The notes beneath the pieces were generated by a model. It worked only from the letters and a program-made list of their open reading frames with translations, made no database searches and was not told the DNA's origin. The translations under genes were made by a program, and so were the position numbers. This document shows, one piece after another, positions 6,777 to 13,730 of a stretch of DNA of 13,730 bases; the stretch's first letter is position 1; each line of letters begins with the position of its first letter. Origin of the DNA: Planctomycetota bacterium (lineage in GTDB: Bacteria; Planctomycetota; PUPC01; JACPCR01); the NCBI GenBank assembly GCA_030740295.1, contig JASLXP010000078.1:1-13730 (forward strand). Reading direction: 5' to 3'.

Positions 6777-9263
6777 ATGAGTGCTGAAACAGAAACAGGC
6801 GAGCCACTTTCGAATGCCAAGGTATTCTTTGCGTGCTTTTTGCTTGCTCAGGTTCTGATTGGGATTGGCATTTGGCTTATCACGGGTAAGGAAAATGCTC
6901 AGATGGAACCGGTCCAGCGGTCACTTTCTGGCGCAGTATCAGAAGAGGGGGAGGAGCAGCGCGACAGGCTGGATCAGGAGATCGAGCTCTGGCGGAGCCT
7001 GCCCAAGACCGATCCTGCCGAATTTGATCACATCTATGAGGGGAATCGCAAAATGGCGGCCCTGCTGGCGGATGTGCTCAAGAATCGTCCTGACGAAGAC
7101 AAATCGCTGCAGTGTGATCTGTGCCTCGAGAACAATCGTGCGGCGGTCAAGAAGGCGGACGGCACGCCAGGAGTGATCCAGTGTCTGATTCAGTTGGGAA
7201 ACAATCTGCTGCATGCTGACAGGCCACAAGAGGCCCTGGTAGAATTCAAGAGACTGCAGGTCGTCTCAAAACGAGTCGGTTCCTCCTCAGCTTTCCTGGC
7301 AAAAGTGCATGACCGGTTGGGTACCTGCAATCTGCGTATGGCGGTGCAGTCAAACTGCATAGACCATCACTCACCCCAGTCCTGCATCTTCCCTTTAGAG
7401 GGAAGCGGAATTCACCAGGACCCCACTGAGGTGGCCAAGGCGGCCAGGCATTTCGAGGCCGCTCTCGAGTTGCAGCCTGACAGCCTTAACTACCGATGGA
7501 TGTTGAATATCTGTTATATGGCTCTGGGCAAGTATCCGCACGATGTGCCGGACAAATGGCTAATCCCACCCAAGTGTTTTGAATCCGATTATGATATTGG
7601 CAGGTTTACTGACGTTGCATCGGCTGTAGGTGTAGACGCAATTGGGCTCTCCGGTGGCTGTGTCGTAGACGACTTCAATAATGATGGCTACATGGATGTA
7701 ATGGCATCTTCATCGGGTCTGAGAGATTCAATCAAGTATTTTCTTAATAAAGGGGACGGCACCTTTGAGGACAAGACAGTAGAGGCCCAGCTCGAGGGTT
7801 TGACCGGTGGCCTGAACTTGTGCCATGGTGACTTTGATAATGACGGCTTTGTAGATGTATACGTGATTCGTGGGGCATGGAATATCGTTCCTCAGCCTTT
7901 TCCGCCAAATTCGTTGCTCCGCAACAGGGGGGATGGCACGTTTGAGGATGTGACAGATAAGGCGGGTCTTCTCGACTTTGCGCCTGGCCTCAGTGCCCAA
8001 TGGGCTGATTTCGATAATGATGGTTGGCTGGATCTGTGTGTTGGGAATGAGTCCAAAGAGGGAGCAGACGTATGTCAACGTGGCTGCTGTGCGGAATCGC
8101 CGAAGGCCATATTTCCGGTCCAGCTCTTCAGGAATAATCAAGACGGAACGTTCACCGAGTCTGACCTTCTCAATGAGACCTATTACCAGGAGGGGAAGGT
8201 TGCCGCCGAACTCTCTGCCTTTGTTCGCGGAGTGGTCTGGGGTGATTACAACAACGATGACCGGCAGGATCTCTATATTACGACCTGGGACAAGGGAAAT
8301 CTGCTCTTCAAGAACACGAAGGAAGGTTTTGTGGATGTCACCAGGAAAGCCGGGGTGAAGGGCCCTCCCGGGAGTTTCCCTGCATGGTTCTGGGATTACA
8401 ACAATGACGGATGGCTGGATATTTTCACTGCAGGCGGCCTGGGTCTGGTTGGGGACGAGATGATTACCGCGATGGCCGCCTATGCTCTTGCCCGGGGCGG
8501 CGCTGGTGGGGAGCCGAAAGCAGTTGTCTGCAACGCACTCTACAAAAACAACGGCGACGGCACTTTCGTCAATCTCGCCGAAGAAGCAAAACTGAAGACG
8601 CCGCTTATGCCGATGGGCACAAACTTTGGAGACCTCGATAACGATGGTTTTCCGGACTTCTATGTGGGCAACGGCGACATAGATTTCAATGATCTTGTGC
8701 CGAACCGGATGTTCAGGAATGCCGGAGGAAAGTTTTTTCAGGACGTGACGACGTCGGGCGGATTTGGTCATCTGCAGAAGGGGCACGGGATCGCGTTCGT
8801 TGATATGGATAACGACGGAGACCAGGACGTTTATGTAGTCATGGGCGGCTCTTATTCAGGTGACTCTTTTCAGAATGCTCTGTTTATCAATCCCGGGCAC
8901 GGGAATCACTGGATTTCTTTGACTCTGGAAGGAAGGAAGACCAACCGTTCCGCCATTGGGGTCCGTGTCCGCGTGAAAGTGACCACGGCCGAAGGTGAAC
9001 GGGACATACATACGGTGGTATCAGGGGGAGGAAGTTTCGGTGCCTCCGCCTTCCGCCGTGACATCGGCCTCGGCAAAGCAACGGCTATCCGGTTTATCGA
9101 AGTGCATTGGCCCACAACTGGGAAGACTCAAAAATTTCAGAATGTGGCAATGGATAAATCTTACAGGCTCATCGAAGGAGACGCGGAGATGGCGGAAGTG
9201 AAGTTGAAGCGGCTTAAATTTGCGGCTGCAGGGGAAAACAACAAACACCTGCAACAGCCCTGA
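6777..9263 (+). CDS. Membrane-anchored VCBS/FG-GAP repeat protein with ASPIC/UnbV C-terminus (CRTAC1-like)
   Basis: The 828-residue protein has one N-terminal membrane segment (about residues 15-36, VFFACFLLAQVLIGIGIWLI), then an acidic linker. A helical TPR-like region (about 130-255) contains the SCIFPLEGSGIH motif that I recall from planctomycete/verrucomicrobial members of this family. Seven calcium-binding-type loops follow: DFNNDGYMD (299), DFDNDGFVD (352), DFDNDGWLD (411), DYNNDDRQD (490), DYNNDGWLD (540), DLDNDGFPD (619) and DMDNDGDQD (676). This pattern indicates a beta-propeller. The C-terminal 120 residues form an ASPIC/UnbV domain (GNHWISLTLEG ... SAIGVRVRV). Most of the protein probably lies outside the cytoplasm, where such folds bind ligands or surfaces; no enzymatic role can be assigned. 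An unusual CQRGCC cluster lies at 433-438. It is divergent from sodN and convergent with the esterase gene 6 bp downstream. Confidence 0.92.
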   Translation: MSAETETGEPLSNAKVFFACFLLAQVLIGIGIWLITGKENAQMEPVQRSLSGAVSEEGEEQRDRLDQEIELWRSLPKTDPAEFDHIYEGNRKMAALLADVLKNRPDEDKSLQCDLCLENNRAAVKKADGTPGVIQCLIQLGNNLLHADRPQEALVEFKRLQVVSKRVGSSSAFLAKVHDRLGTCNLRMAVQSNCIDHHSPQSCIFPLEGSGIHQDPTEVAKAARHFEAALELQPDSLNYRWMLNICYMALGKYPHDVPDKWLIPPKCFESDYDIGRFTDVASAVGVDAIGLSGGCVVDDFNNDGYMDVMASSSGLRDSIKYFLNKGDGTFEDKTVEAQLEGLTGGLNLCHGDFDNDGFVDVYVIRGAWNIVPQPFPPNSLLRNRGDGTFEDVTDKAGLLDFAPGLSAQWADFDNDGWLDLCVGNESKEGADVCQRGCCAESPKAIFPVQLFRNNQDGTFTESDLLNETYYQEGKVAAELSAFVRGVVWGDYNNDDRQDLYITTWDKGNLLFKNTKEGFVDVTRKAGVKGPPGSFPAWFWDYNNDGWLDIFTAGGLGLVGDEMITAMAAYALARGGAGGEPKAVVCNALYKNNGDGTFVNLAEEAKLKTPLMPMGTNFGDLDNDGFPDFYVGNGDIDFNDLVPNRMFRNAGGKFFQDVTTSGGFGHLQKGHGIAFVDMDNDGDQDVYVVMGGSYSGDSFQNALFINPGHGNHWISLTLEGRKTNRSAIGVRVRVKVTTAEGERDIHTVVSGGGSFGASAFRRDIGLGKATAIRFIEVHWPTTGKTQKFQNVAMDKSYRLIEGDAEMAEVKLKRLKFAAAGENNKHLQQP

Positions 9264-9269
9264 CCAGGT

Positions 9270-11888
9270 TCACTTTTTCACGGTTGGTTCACCCCAGGCC
9301 GCGCTCAGGAGAAACCATCGGTAGCCACTCACCTGCCGCGTGACGAGTTCCAACTTCTTGACGCCCGCCATCGAACATTCTAGCTTGTGCGGCGGATGGC
9401 CGATTCCGAGAGCGCCGCTGGTCGCCAGCGGCGCTTCCCTGTCATCCGCATAGACCTCGAACTGTATCTTGTTGTGCTCGATGTGATGGTCTTTGACCTT
9501 TTTGCCCTCTGTATCGACGCCGACGAATGCGGTGAATATTCTATATGAACCGTCGAGCTCGAATTCGATGATTGATGGAGCGCGGACACCGAATCCTTTT
9601 TCGAATTCCTTCCCTCCCGCGTTCAGCGGGTTGGCCTCAGAGCTCTTGTTGAAACTGACCGCGCCCTGGAGCTGGCTGATGGATGAGGGGATCAAGTCTG
9701 AAAGATTGAATATGTCCCCTTCTGCCTTTTCGAGGGAAGGCAGGGATCGTGGCTCGTGCCTGCTGCGGAATTCCTTTTTGCCATCGAAGCGATACTTCGA
9801 CTGGACATCCCAATCCTGATTGAAGTAGCCGAAGGTTACGAAGGTCTCAGGAGAATGCGTCCGGCCGTCGAAGATCGCGTAGTCAAAGTAGTTTCGGTTC
9901 TCGTACGCGCCCCAGTCGAACCAGTTGCCGAATCGGTTGTTGACCTGAAACATGCCTTTCCAGCTCGAAGCGGCGAATACGACAATGTAGCGTTCCGGAT
10001 TCAGCGGGTTCGGATAGCAGAATTTCACTCCGAGGTCGTCGCCTTCGAAAGGATGCTCGTCGAACAGAATCTTGTCTGGCTTAAATCTCACCGGTAAAGA
10101 GTCAGCGGCCCTCGAAACGATCCGATGCTGGTCGGGCCGGCCATAGCAGATCAAGTTGGAGGACCCGATCTGTTCCTCGGTGACCTCGGTATCCTTGAAC
10201 AATTTGAATGCATACCCGAAACGCAAACGCCATTGTTCAGCCAGGGCCTCAGCCTCGCGCTGGAGAATCCTGTTCTCGAGCGGGTCTTTTCCCTGCGTGC
10301 CGTACGACACGATGAAGGGCCCGGTGAAAGCATCCTCTATGGGGCCTTCGAGGCCGGCCTGCTTGTGCAAGCTTTCTTGGGCTGCTTCAGTGATAACCCA
10401 CTTGCCGCCGGATACCGGAATGCGGTGGAGTGGATTGGAACCGAATTGCCGTGTGTAGTTCTTCTTTATCCTGATGATCTGGGGCGGTCTGGTCTCGGAT
10501 CCTTTTCGGATCTCTTTCCTCTCTGGGGCCGCCTTTGCGCCCAGACTCTGGCCGTTTATTACGATCAGAATTTCCAGATTGCCAGGATGACGTTCACCTG
10601 TCTGTGCAATGTATGGCCGCCCTTTCACCGCGACTTCTCTTACTATTTCATCTGGAATCTCCAGCTCGAGTTCATTCACATTTTCAGTTTTCAGATGAAG
10701 CGAATCTGTCTTCTTTTCCGCCTCCACTTCAGCGAACTTCAAGAGATCTTCAAAAGCGGTGATTCGAACCCACGCGTTGCGACCATGCTTGAGCCGTGAT
10801 GCCTTCACTCGCACTTTGACCGGAAACTGCTGCCGGCGATGTTCAAGCAGCCAATCGAACTGGCTCTTGGCGGAAGTGAGCAGCTCGGTTGAATGGGGGG
10901 CCAGCGCAATCTCGGCATACTCGACAGGACATCCAAAATCCTTGAGCCGGGCCACCATGTTTCGTGAATGCTCCACTGGATTGATGTCATCGATGGCACC
11001 GTGCACACAATAGACATGTGTGTTGATGAAATTCTCCGCATATGAGATCGAACTGTCCGCATCCTCCAAATAGTTGCGTAGATCTTTCAGAGGCGATCCC
11101 TGTGGCATTTCCGGCAATTCCCAAAGCTTCTCCCACACCTTGTGATCGGAGTTTCCCGCGCTGGACGAAATGGCTGCGAATAGATGAGGGTAATGCGCGG
11201 CCAGGCTAAACGCGCCCGTACCGCCCATTGAATGGCCCTGAATGTAGATTCGATTCGGATCGATCCTGTAAGCAGCCCTGACTTCATCGAGGACCTGCAG
11301 AATCTCCTGTTCTGCGACCCATTTATAATCGATGCTGCCCTTGCCGTGCGGAGCGACGGTGATGCAGTCCTCACGATGGTCCGGAATGGCCTGTTGGAAC
11401 GGAATACCAAGTCCAACATGGCCGTGAAGCTGAAAGACCATCGGCCACTCTTTCTCCGCCGAATAGTCGTAAGGAACGTCGACAAAATAGGACTCGAAGC
11501 CGCCATCAAGTTTCGAGTGATACGATTTCAGAAAGATGCCGCGCTTGTCAGTAAACGGATTCCTGCCCGACTCGAGCTTCGCCAGATCTTTTTCCGCATC
11601 CTTCACGATTCCCCGGGCACGCCGAAAAAACCACGCGCGCCAGCTCTTATACCAGCGAGGCATTGACTCAGTGAGGTAGTCGACGGTGATGTCCAGGTGG
11701 TCGCGTGCCGAAACAAGCTCCTCACTGGGATTCAGTTTCTCCAGGCGAAGTCGCATCGCTGCCACTCGATTTATGGTCGACCCGTAGACAAACCACTTCA
11801 CCGCGAACGGCGCGCATCCGGCAAGCACGAACAGGATCACACCAGCGATGAGCATAGTTTTTCTGGTGAGCTTCTTTGGCAGCCGCAC
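9270..11888 (-). CDS. Lipoprotein alpha/beta-hydrolase (esterase-like) with C-terminal NPCBM-like module
   Basis: The 872-residue product starts MRLPKKLTRK, then a hydrophobic segment ending in a lipobox LAGC with Cys25 as the lipidation site, so it is probably a membrane-anchored lipoprotein facing out. Residues about 115-355 form an alpha/beta-hydrolase of the PHB-depolymerase/feruloyl-esterase-like type: nucleophile Ser220 in GHSMGG, a candidate acid at Asp300 or Asp301 (HGAIDDINP) and His332 (LAPHST). A long middle region (about 355-720) has no function I can name. Residues about 725-872 resemble an NPCBM/NEW2 carbohydrate-binding module (GKEFEKGFGVRAPS, TAFVGVDTEG, KKLELVTRQV). Likely role: ester hydrolysis on a carbohydrate-containing substrate (inference). 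The start is GTG at 11888, 3 bp after the amidohydrolase stop; it includes the basic n-region, whereas ATG at 11855 would lose it. Neither start has a strong ribosome-binding site, which suits translational coupling. Confidence 0.9.
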   Translation of the reverse strand: MRLPKKLTRKTMLIAGVILFVLAGCAPFAVKWFVYGSTINRVAAMRLRLEKLNPSEELVSARDHLDITVDYLTESMPRWYKSWRAWFFRRARGIVKDAEKDLAKLESGRNPFTDKRGIFLKSYHSKLDGGFESYFVDVPYDYSAEKEWPMVFQLHGHVGLGIPFQQAIPDHREDCITVAPHGKGSIDYKWVAEQEILQVLDEVRAAYRIDPNRIYIQGHSMGGTGAFSLAAHYPHLFAAISSSAGNSDHKVWEKLWELPEMPQGSPLKDLRNYLEDADSSISYAENFINTHVYCVHGAIDDINPVEHSRNMVARLKDFGCPVEYAEIALAPHSTELLTSAKSQFDWLLEHRRQQFPVKVRVKASRLKHGRNAWVRITAFEDLLKFAEVEAEKKTDSLHLKTENVNELELEIPDEIVREVAVKGRPYIAQTGERHPGNLEILIVINGQSLGAKAAPERKEIRKGSETRPPQIIRIKKNYTRQFGSNPLHRIPVSGGKWVITEAAQESLHKQAGLEGPIEDAFTGPFIVSYGTQGKDPLENRILQREAEALAEQWRLRFGYAFKLFKDTEVTEEQIGSSNLICYGRPDQHRIVSRAADSLPVRFKPDKILFDEHPFEGDDLGVKFCYPNPLNPERYIVVFAASSWKGMFQVNNRFGNWFDWGAYENRNYFDYAIFDGRTHSPETFVTFGYFNQDWDVQSKYRFDGKKEFRSRHEPRSLPSLEKAEGDIFNLSDLIPSSISQLQGAVSFNKSSEANPLNAGGKEFEKGFGVRAPSIIEFELDGSYRIFTAFVGVDTEGKKVKDHHIEHNKIQFEVYADDREAPLATSGALGIGHPPHKLECSMAGVKKLELVTRQVSGYRWFLLSAAWGEPTVKK

Positions 11889-11891
11889 GAC

Positions 11892-12827
11892 TCAGGCACC
11901 CGTTCCGTCTTCGCCTAGAAGCATCCGTTCAAGGTTGCGCCCGAGAATCCGAACGACCTGTTCCTCACTCAGGCCCGCCTTCTGAAACACATCCAGGTGC
12001 GCATCGAAGACATCCTCGCGCCAGCCGCGGGGGAAGAATGACGAATCCGAACCGAACAGAATTCTCTCTGCCCCCAACACCTCCACAGCTTGCTTCAGCA
12101 CTTCATGAGGCGGCGGATTCCCAGCGAGATACTTCCCCCAGCCGCCCATTCCGGAAGTGTCAGTGAAAACGTTCGGTACCATATCAGCCAGCATCAGCAG
12201 CTCACGAAAGTACCCAGAGCCCATGTGCGGAAACACGAAATTCGCATTCGGACAGGCCGCGCAGATGGACTGCATTTCAAGGGGAGTCATCGTGCAGTCG
12301 AACACATTCGGCATCCCCAGTTTGGTGCGGAAGCCGATTTTGATGACTCCGCAGTGAACAAAGATGTTGAGCCTGTGCTGGTGGGCAACGTCCAACAGAT
12401 TCAGTGTCGCCTCGTCATGGAGGGTGAATCGAAAGACGGACGGAAACAACGCCAGACCAACAAAACCGAATTCGGTGACAAGCCTGTCCAACAGATTGGG
12501 AGCGTCCTCCATGTTCGGGGTCATCGCCGCGTAACCAGTAAGTCTGCCCGCCGCGGAATGAATGCCTTCAGCCGCCTGAAAAATGTTACTGGGGATGGTG
12601 TGCATCGAGACCATTCGATCGACTCCTTTCTCATCCATCTCCTGCACCCACCGGGCGGCAACATCTGCCGAGTTTTTCGGTGCCTCGTCCCATCCCAGAC
12701 GCTCGGCAATTTCGGTAGCGCTTGCGTCGATGCCCTTCATCCGTCCGAGGTTTTCGTAGAAACTCAGATCGAAGAAATGTGTGTGCCCATCGAAAACAGA
12801 CATTTCACCGAAAGGTGTCTGGCGCAT
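11892..12827 (-). CDS. Amidohydrolase-2 family metal-dependent hydrolase (TIM barrel)
   Basis: The 311-residue protein shows the ligand pattern of the amidohydrolase-2/ACMSD-like group: His-x-His at 15-17 (DGHTHFFD), His158 (IFVHCG), His201 (FVFPHMGSG) and Asp261 (ILFGSDSSF). Length fits a single-domain TIM-barrel hydrolase or decarboxylase. There is no signal peptide, so it is cytoplasmic. Members act on small cyclic or aromatic carboxylates, lactones or amides; the substrate here is unknown. The ATG at 12827 has AAGGA about 10 bases upstream; a second in-frame ATG (residue 9) is possible but less well placed. The esterase gene begins 3 bp after its stop, so the two are almost certainly one transcript. 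Inference: the esterase releases a product that this enzyme, after uptake, processes further. Confidence 0.9.
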   Translation of the reverse strand: MRQTPFGEMSVFDGHTHFFDLSFYENLGRMKGIDASATEIAERLGWDEAPKNSADVAARWVQEMDEKGVDRMVSMHTIPSNIFQAAEGIHSAAGRLTGYAAMTPNMEDAPNLLDRLVTEFGFVGLALFPSVFRFTLHDEATLNLLDVAHQHRLNIFVHCGVIKIGFRTKLGMPNVFDCTMTPLEMQSICAACPNANFVFPHMGSGYFRELLMLADMVPNVFTDTSGMGGWGKYLAGNPPPHEVLKQAVEVLGAERILFGSDSSFFPRGWREDVFDAHLDVFQKAGLSEEQVVRILGRNLERMLLGEDGTGA

Positions 12828-12969
12828 GGTCGGTAGTCCTTGGCGGATTCAAAGGCGTTGTTTAAGGTAACCGGCTCGAATCTTCACAGGAGTTTTTTAC
12901 GGTGAAACACGTTCATCGTCTATTCAGCGGCTGTTACTTAATTGTAGGTTACTTTACCAACAGGACGAG

Positions 12970-12974
12970 AGGAG
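12970..12974 (+). promoter_or_regulatory. Ribosome-binding site deciding the aldolase TTG start
   Basis: AGGAG lies 9 bases before TTG at 12984. Upstream in the same frame a TAG at 12945-12947 closes the frame and no ATG or GTG occurs before 12984, so this site supports the TTG start. Confidence 0.65.
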
Positions 12975-12983
12975 ATTTTCACA

Positions 12984-13730
12984 TTGGCTTATATCACCGA
13001 CGCTGATCATTGCAGAGAGATCTATAACAAGCATGCCGAATGCGGAGTGCCCGTTGCCCGAATCGGGAGTTCAAATTACGCCAACAACGAGGCGCTCATG
13101 CGGGCCTGCTCCGAATTTGCGCACGAGAACGGCATCAAGCGTTTTCCAATCTGTCTGTTCTTCACGGGCAACTACATGAACATGGCACAGATGAAACGGG
13201 TGACCTCAACCGAAAGCTCGGAGCTCGGTTTTCTGGTCAGCATCGCCATGGTCAAGGAATTCGTGAACAACAAATTCAGCCCCTACACCAACGTGGACGT
13301 GATTCCGCACCTCGACCACGGCCAGCCGGGCGTGGACGATGTCTTCTTTTACGAACTGCGCGAAGAATTCGGCACCATCATGTATGACGCGTGCCACCAT
13401 TCCTGGGAAAAGAACCTCGAGCTCACCCGTAAATACGTCGAGCATGTGGGCGGTAAAGTTCTGGTCGAAGGTTCTGTCGAAGAGATCTCCGTCGAGGGCG
13501 TGTGGGACACCTCCATGAAAATGACGTCCCCCGAGCAGGCGGTCGAATTCCGCGACAAGACTGGATGCGATTTCATCGTGCCGAACATCGGAACGGAATC
13601 CCAGAAGGAAACGAGTGTGAAGCTGGAATATCACCAGGACCTGGTGAAAGAGATCTACGCCGCCCTCGGCGCCAAGGAGATGATCATCCACGGCCTTTCG
13701 TGCCTCTCTGTCGATCAGATTTCCACTCTG
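12984..13730 (+). CDS. Class II (zinc) fructose-bisphosphate/tagatose-bisphosphate aldolase-like protein, partial
   Basis: The frame runs open from TTG at 12984 to the window edge (249 codons, no stop), so the C-terminus is missing. Similarity to class II aldolases is seen at VDVIPHLDHG (104-113; catalytic Asp111 and zinc-ligand His112), MYDACHHSWEKNLELTRKYV (133-152, equivalent to the MxDxSHLPLEENIxxT stretch), VEGSVEEI (161-168), DFIVPNIGTESQ (196-207) and MIIHGLSCLS (233-242, third-ligand His236). These enzymes cleave or form ketose bisphosphates reversibly. The second zinc-ligand His, normally in an IGTxHG context, is replaced: here it reads IGTESQ. This could be a divergent subfamily with another substrate or metal site. 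It is divergent from the amidohydrolase gene; the 156-bp gap shows two GTTACTT copies (12933-12939 and 12948-12954) but no convincing promoter. Confidence 0.85.
   Translation, partial: MAYITDADHCREIYNKHAECGVPVARIGSSNYANNEALMRACSEFAHENGIKRFPICLFFTGNYMNMAQMKRVTSTESSELGFLVSIAMVKEFVNNKFSPYTNVDVIPHLDHGQPGVDDVFFYELREEFGTIMYDACHHSWEKNLELTRKYVEHVGGKVLVEGSVEEISVEGVWDTSMKMTSPEQAVEFRDKTGCDFIVPNIGTESQKETSVKLEYHQDLVKEIYAALGAKEMIIHGLSCLSVDQISTL

Noticed and set aside
7728..8786. Long minus-strand open frame (352 codons) opposite the VCBS gene
   Set aside because: It is the antisense shadow of the repetitive Asp/Asn/Gly codons of the VCBS loops; its translation shows no recognisable domain, and the plus-strand gene has clear family motifs across the whole stretch.
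12090..12836. Plus-strand open frame of 248 codons opposite the amidohydrolase
   Set aside because: Antisense shadow with no recognisable motif; all metal ligands of the amidohydrolase are encoded on the minus strand.
13206..13691. Minus-strand open frame of 161 codons near the right edge
   Set aside because: It is opposite the aldolase-like frame, which is open to the edge, has aldolase motifs and a good ribosome-binding site.

Overview
The window (about 55% GC by eye, densely coding) looks like chromosomal DNA from the Planctomycetes-Verrucomicrobia-Lentisphaerae (PVC) group, most likely a planctomycete. This rests on family content: a formylglycine-dependent sulfatase next to a Gfo/Idh/MocA-type protein, a prepilin-like protein ending in an FAD-S-HVEW variant of the H-X9-DG motif, a large VCBS/FG-GAP protein with an ASPIC/UnbV tail, a lipoprotein esterase with a C-terminal NPCBM-like module, and an exported nickel superoxide dismutase. 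No rRNA, tRNA, CRISPR, transposase, integrase or phage gene was seen.

Layout. Positions 95-2582 hold a two-gene minus-strand unit, a Gfo/Idh/MocA-like protein followed 4 bp later by a secreted sulfatase. A 149-bp divergent gap carrying five degenerate 8-bp repeats separates it from hrpB (2732-5233, plus), a DEAH-family helicase with a TTG start. hrpB converges on a prepilin-like gene (5241-6011, minus). Upstream of that lies sodN (6184-6645, minus), with a hairpin just after its stop. sodN is divergent from a membrane-anchored TPR-like/VCBS/ASPIC protein (6777-9263, plus). The 131-bp gap between them holds a perfect 15-bp inverted repeat and promoter-like elements. That gene converges, 6 bp apart, on a minus-strand pair: an amidohydrolase-2 family hydrolase (11892-12827) followed 3 bp later by the multi-domain lipoprotein esterase (9270-11888). 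A second divergent gap leads to a class II aldolase-like gene (12984 onwards, plus), which is cut by the right edge.

How the genes may work together. The sulfatase pair and the amidohydrolase-esterase pair each look like small co-transcribed catabolic units. The products that carry export signals (sulfatase, esterase, VCBS protein, SodN) fit a bacterium that processes polymers or esters outside the cytoplasm. hrpB and the prepilin gene have no visible link to these units. I found no clearly new multi-gene system. The best leads are a NiSOD whose signal-peptide cut would expose the metal-binding N-terminal His, an aldolase-like protein lacking one expected zinc-ligand His, a Gfo/Idh/MocA protein lacking the EKP motif, and the 8-bp repeat tract.
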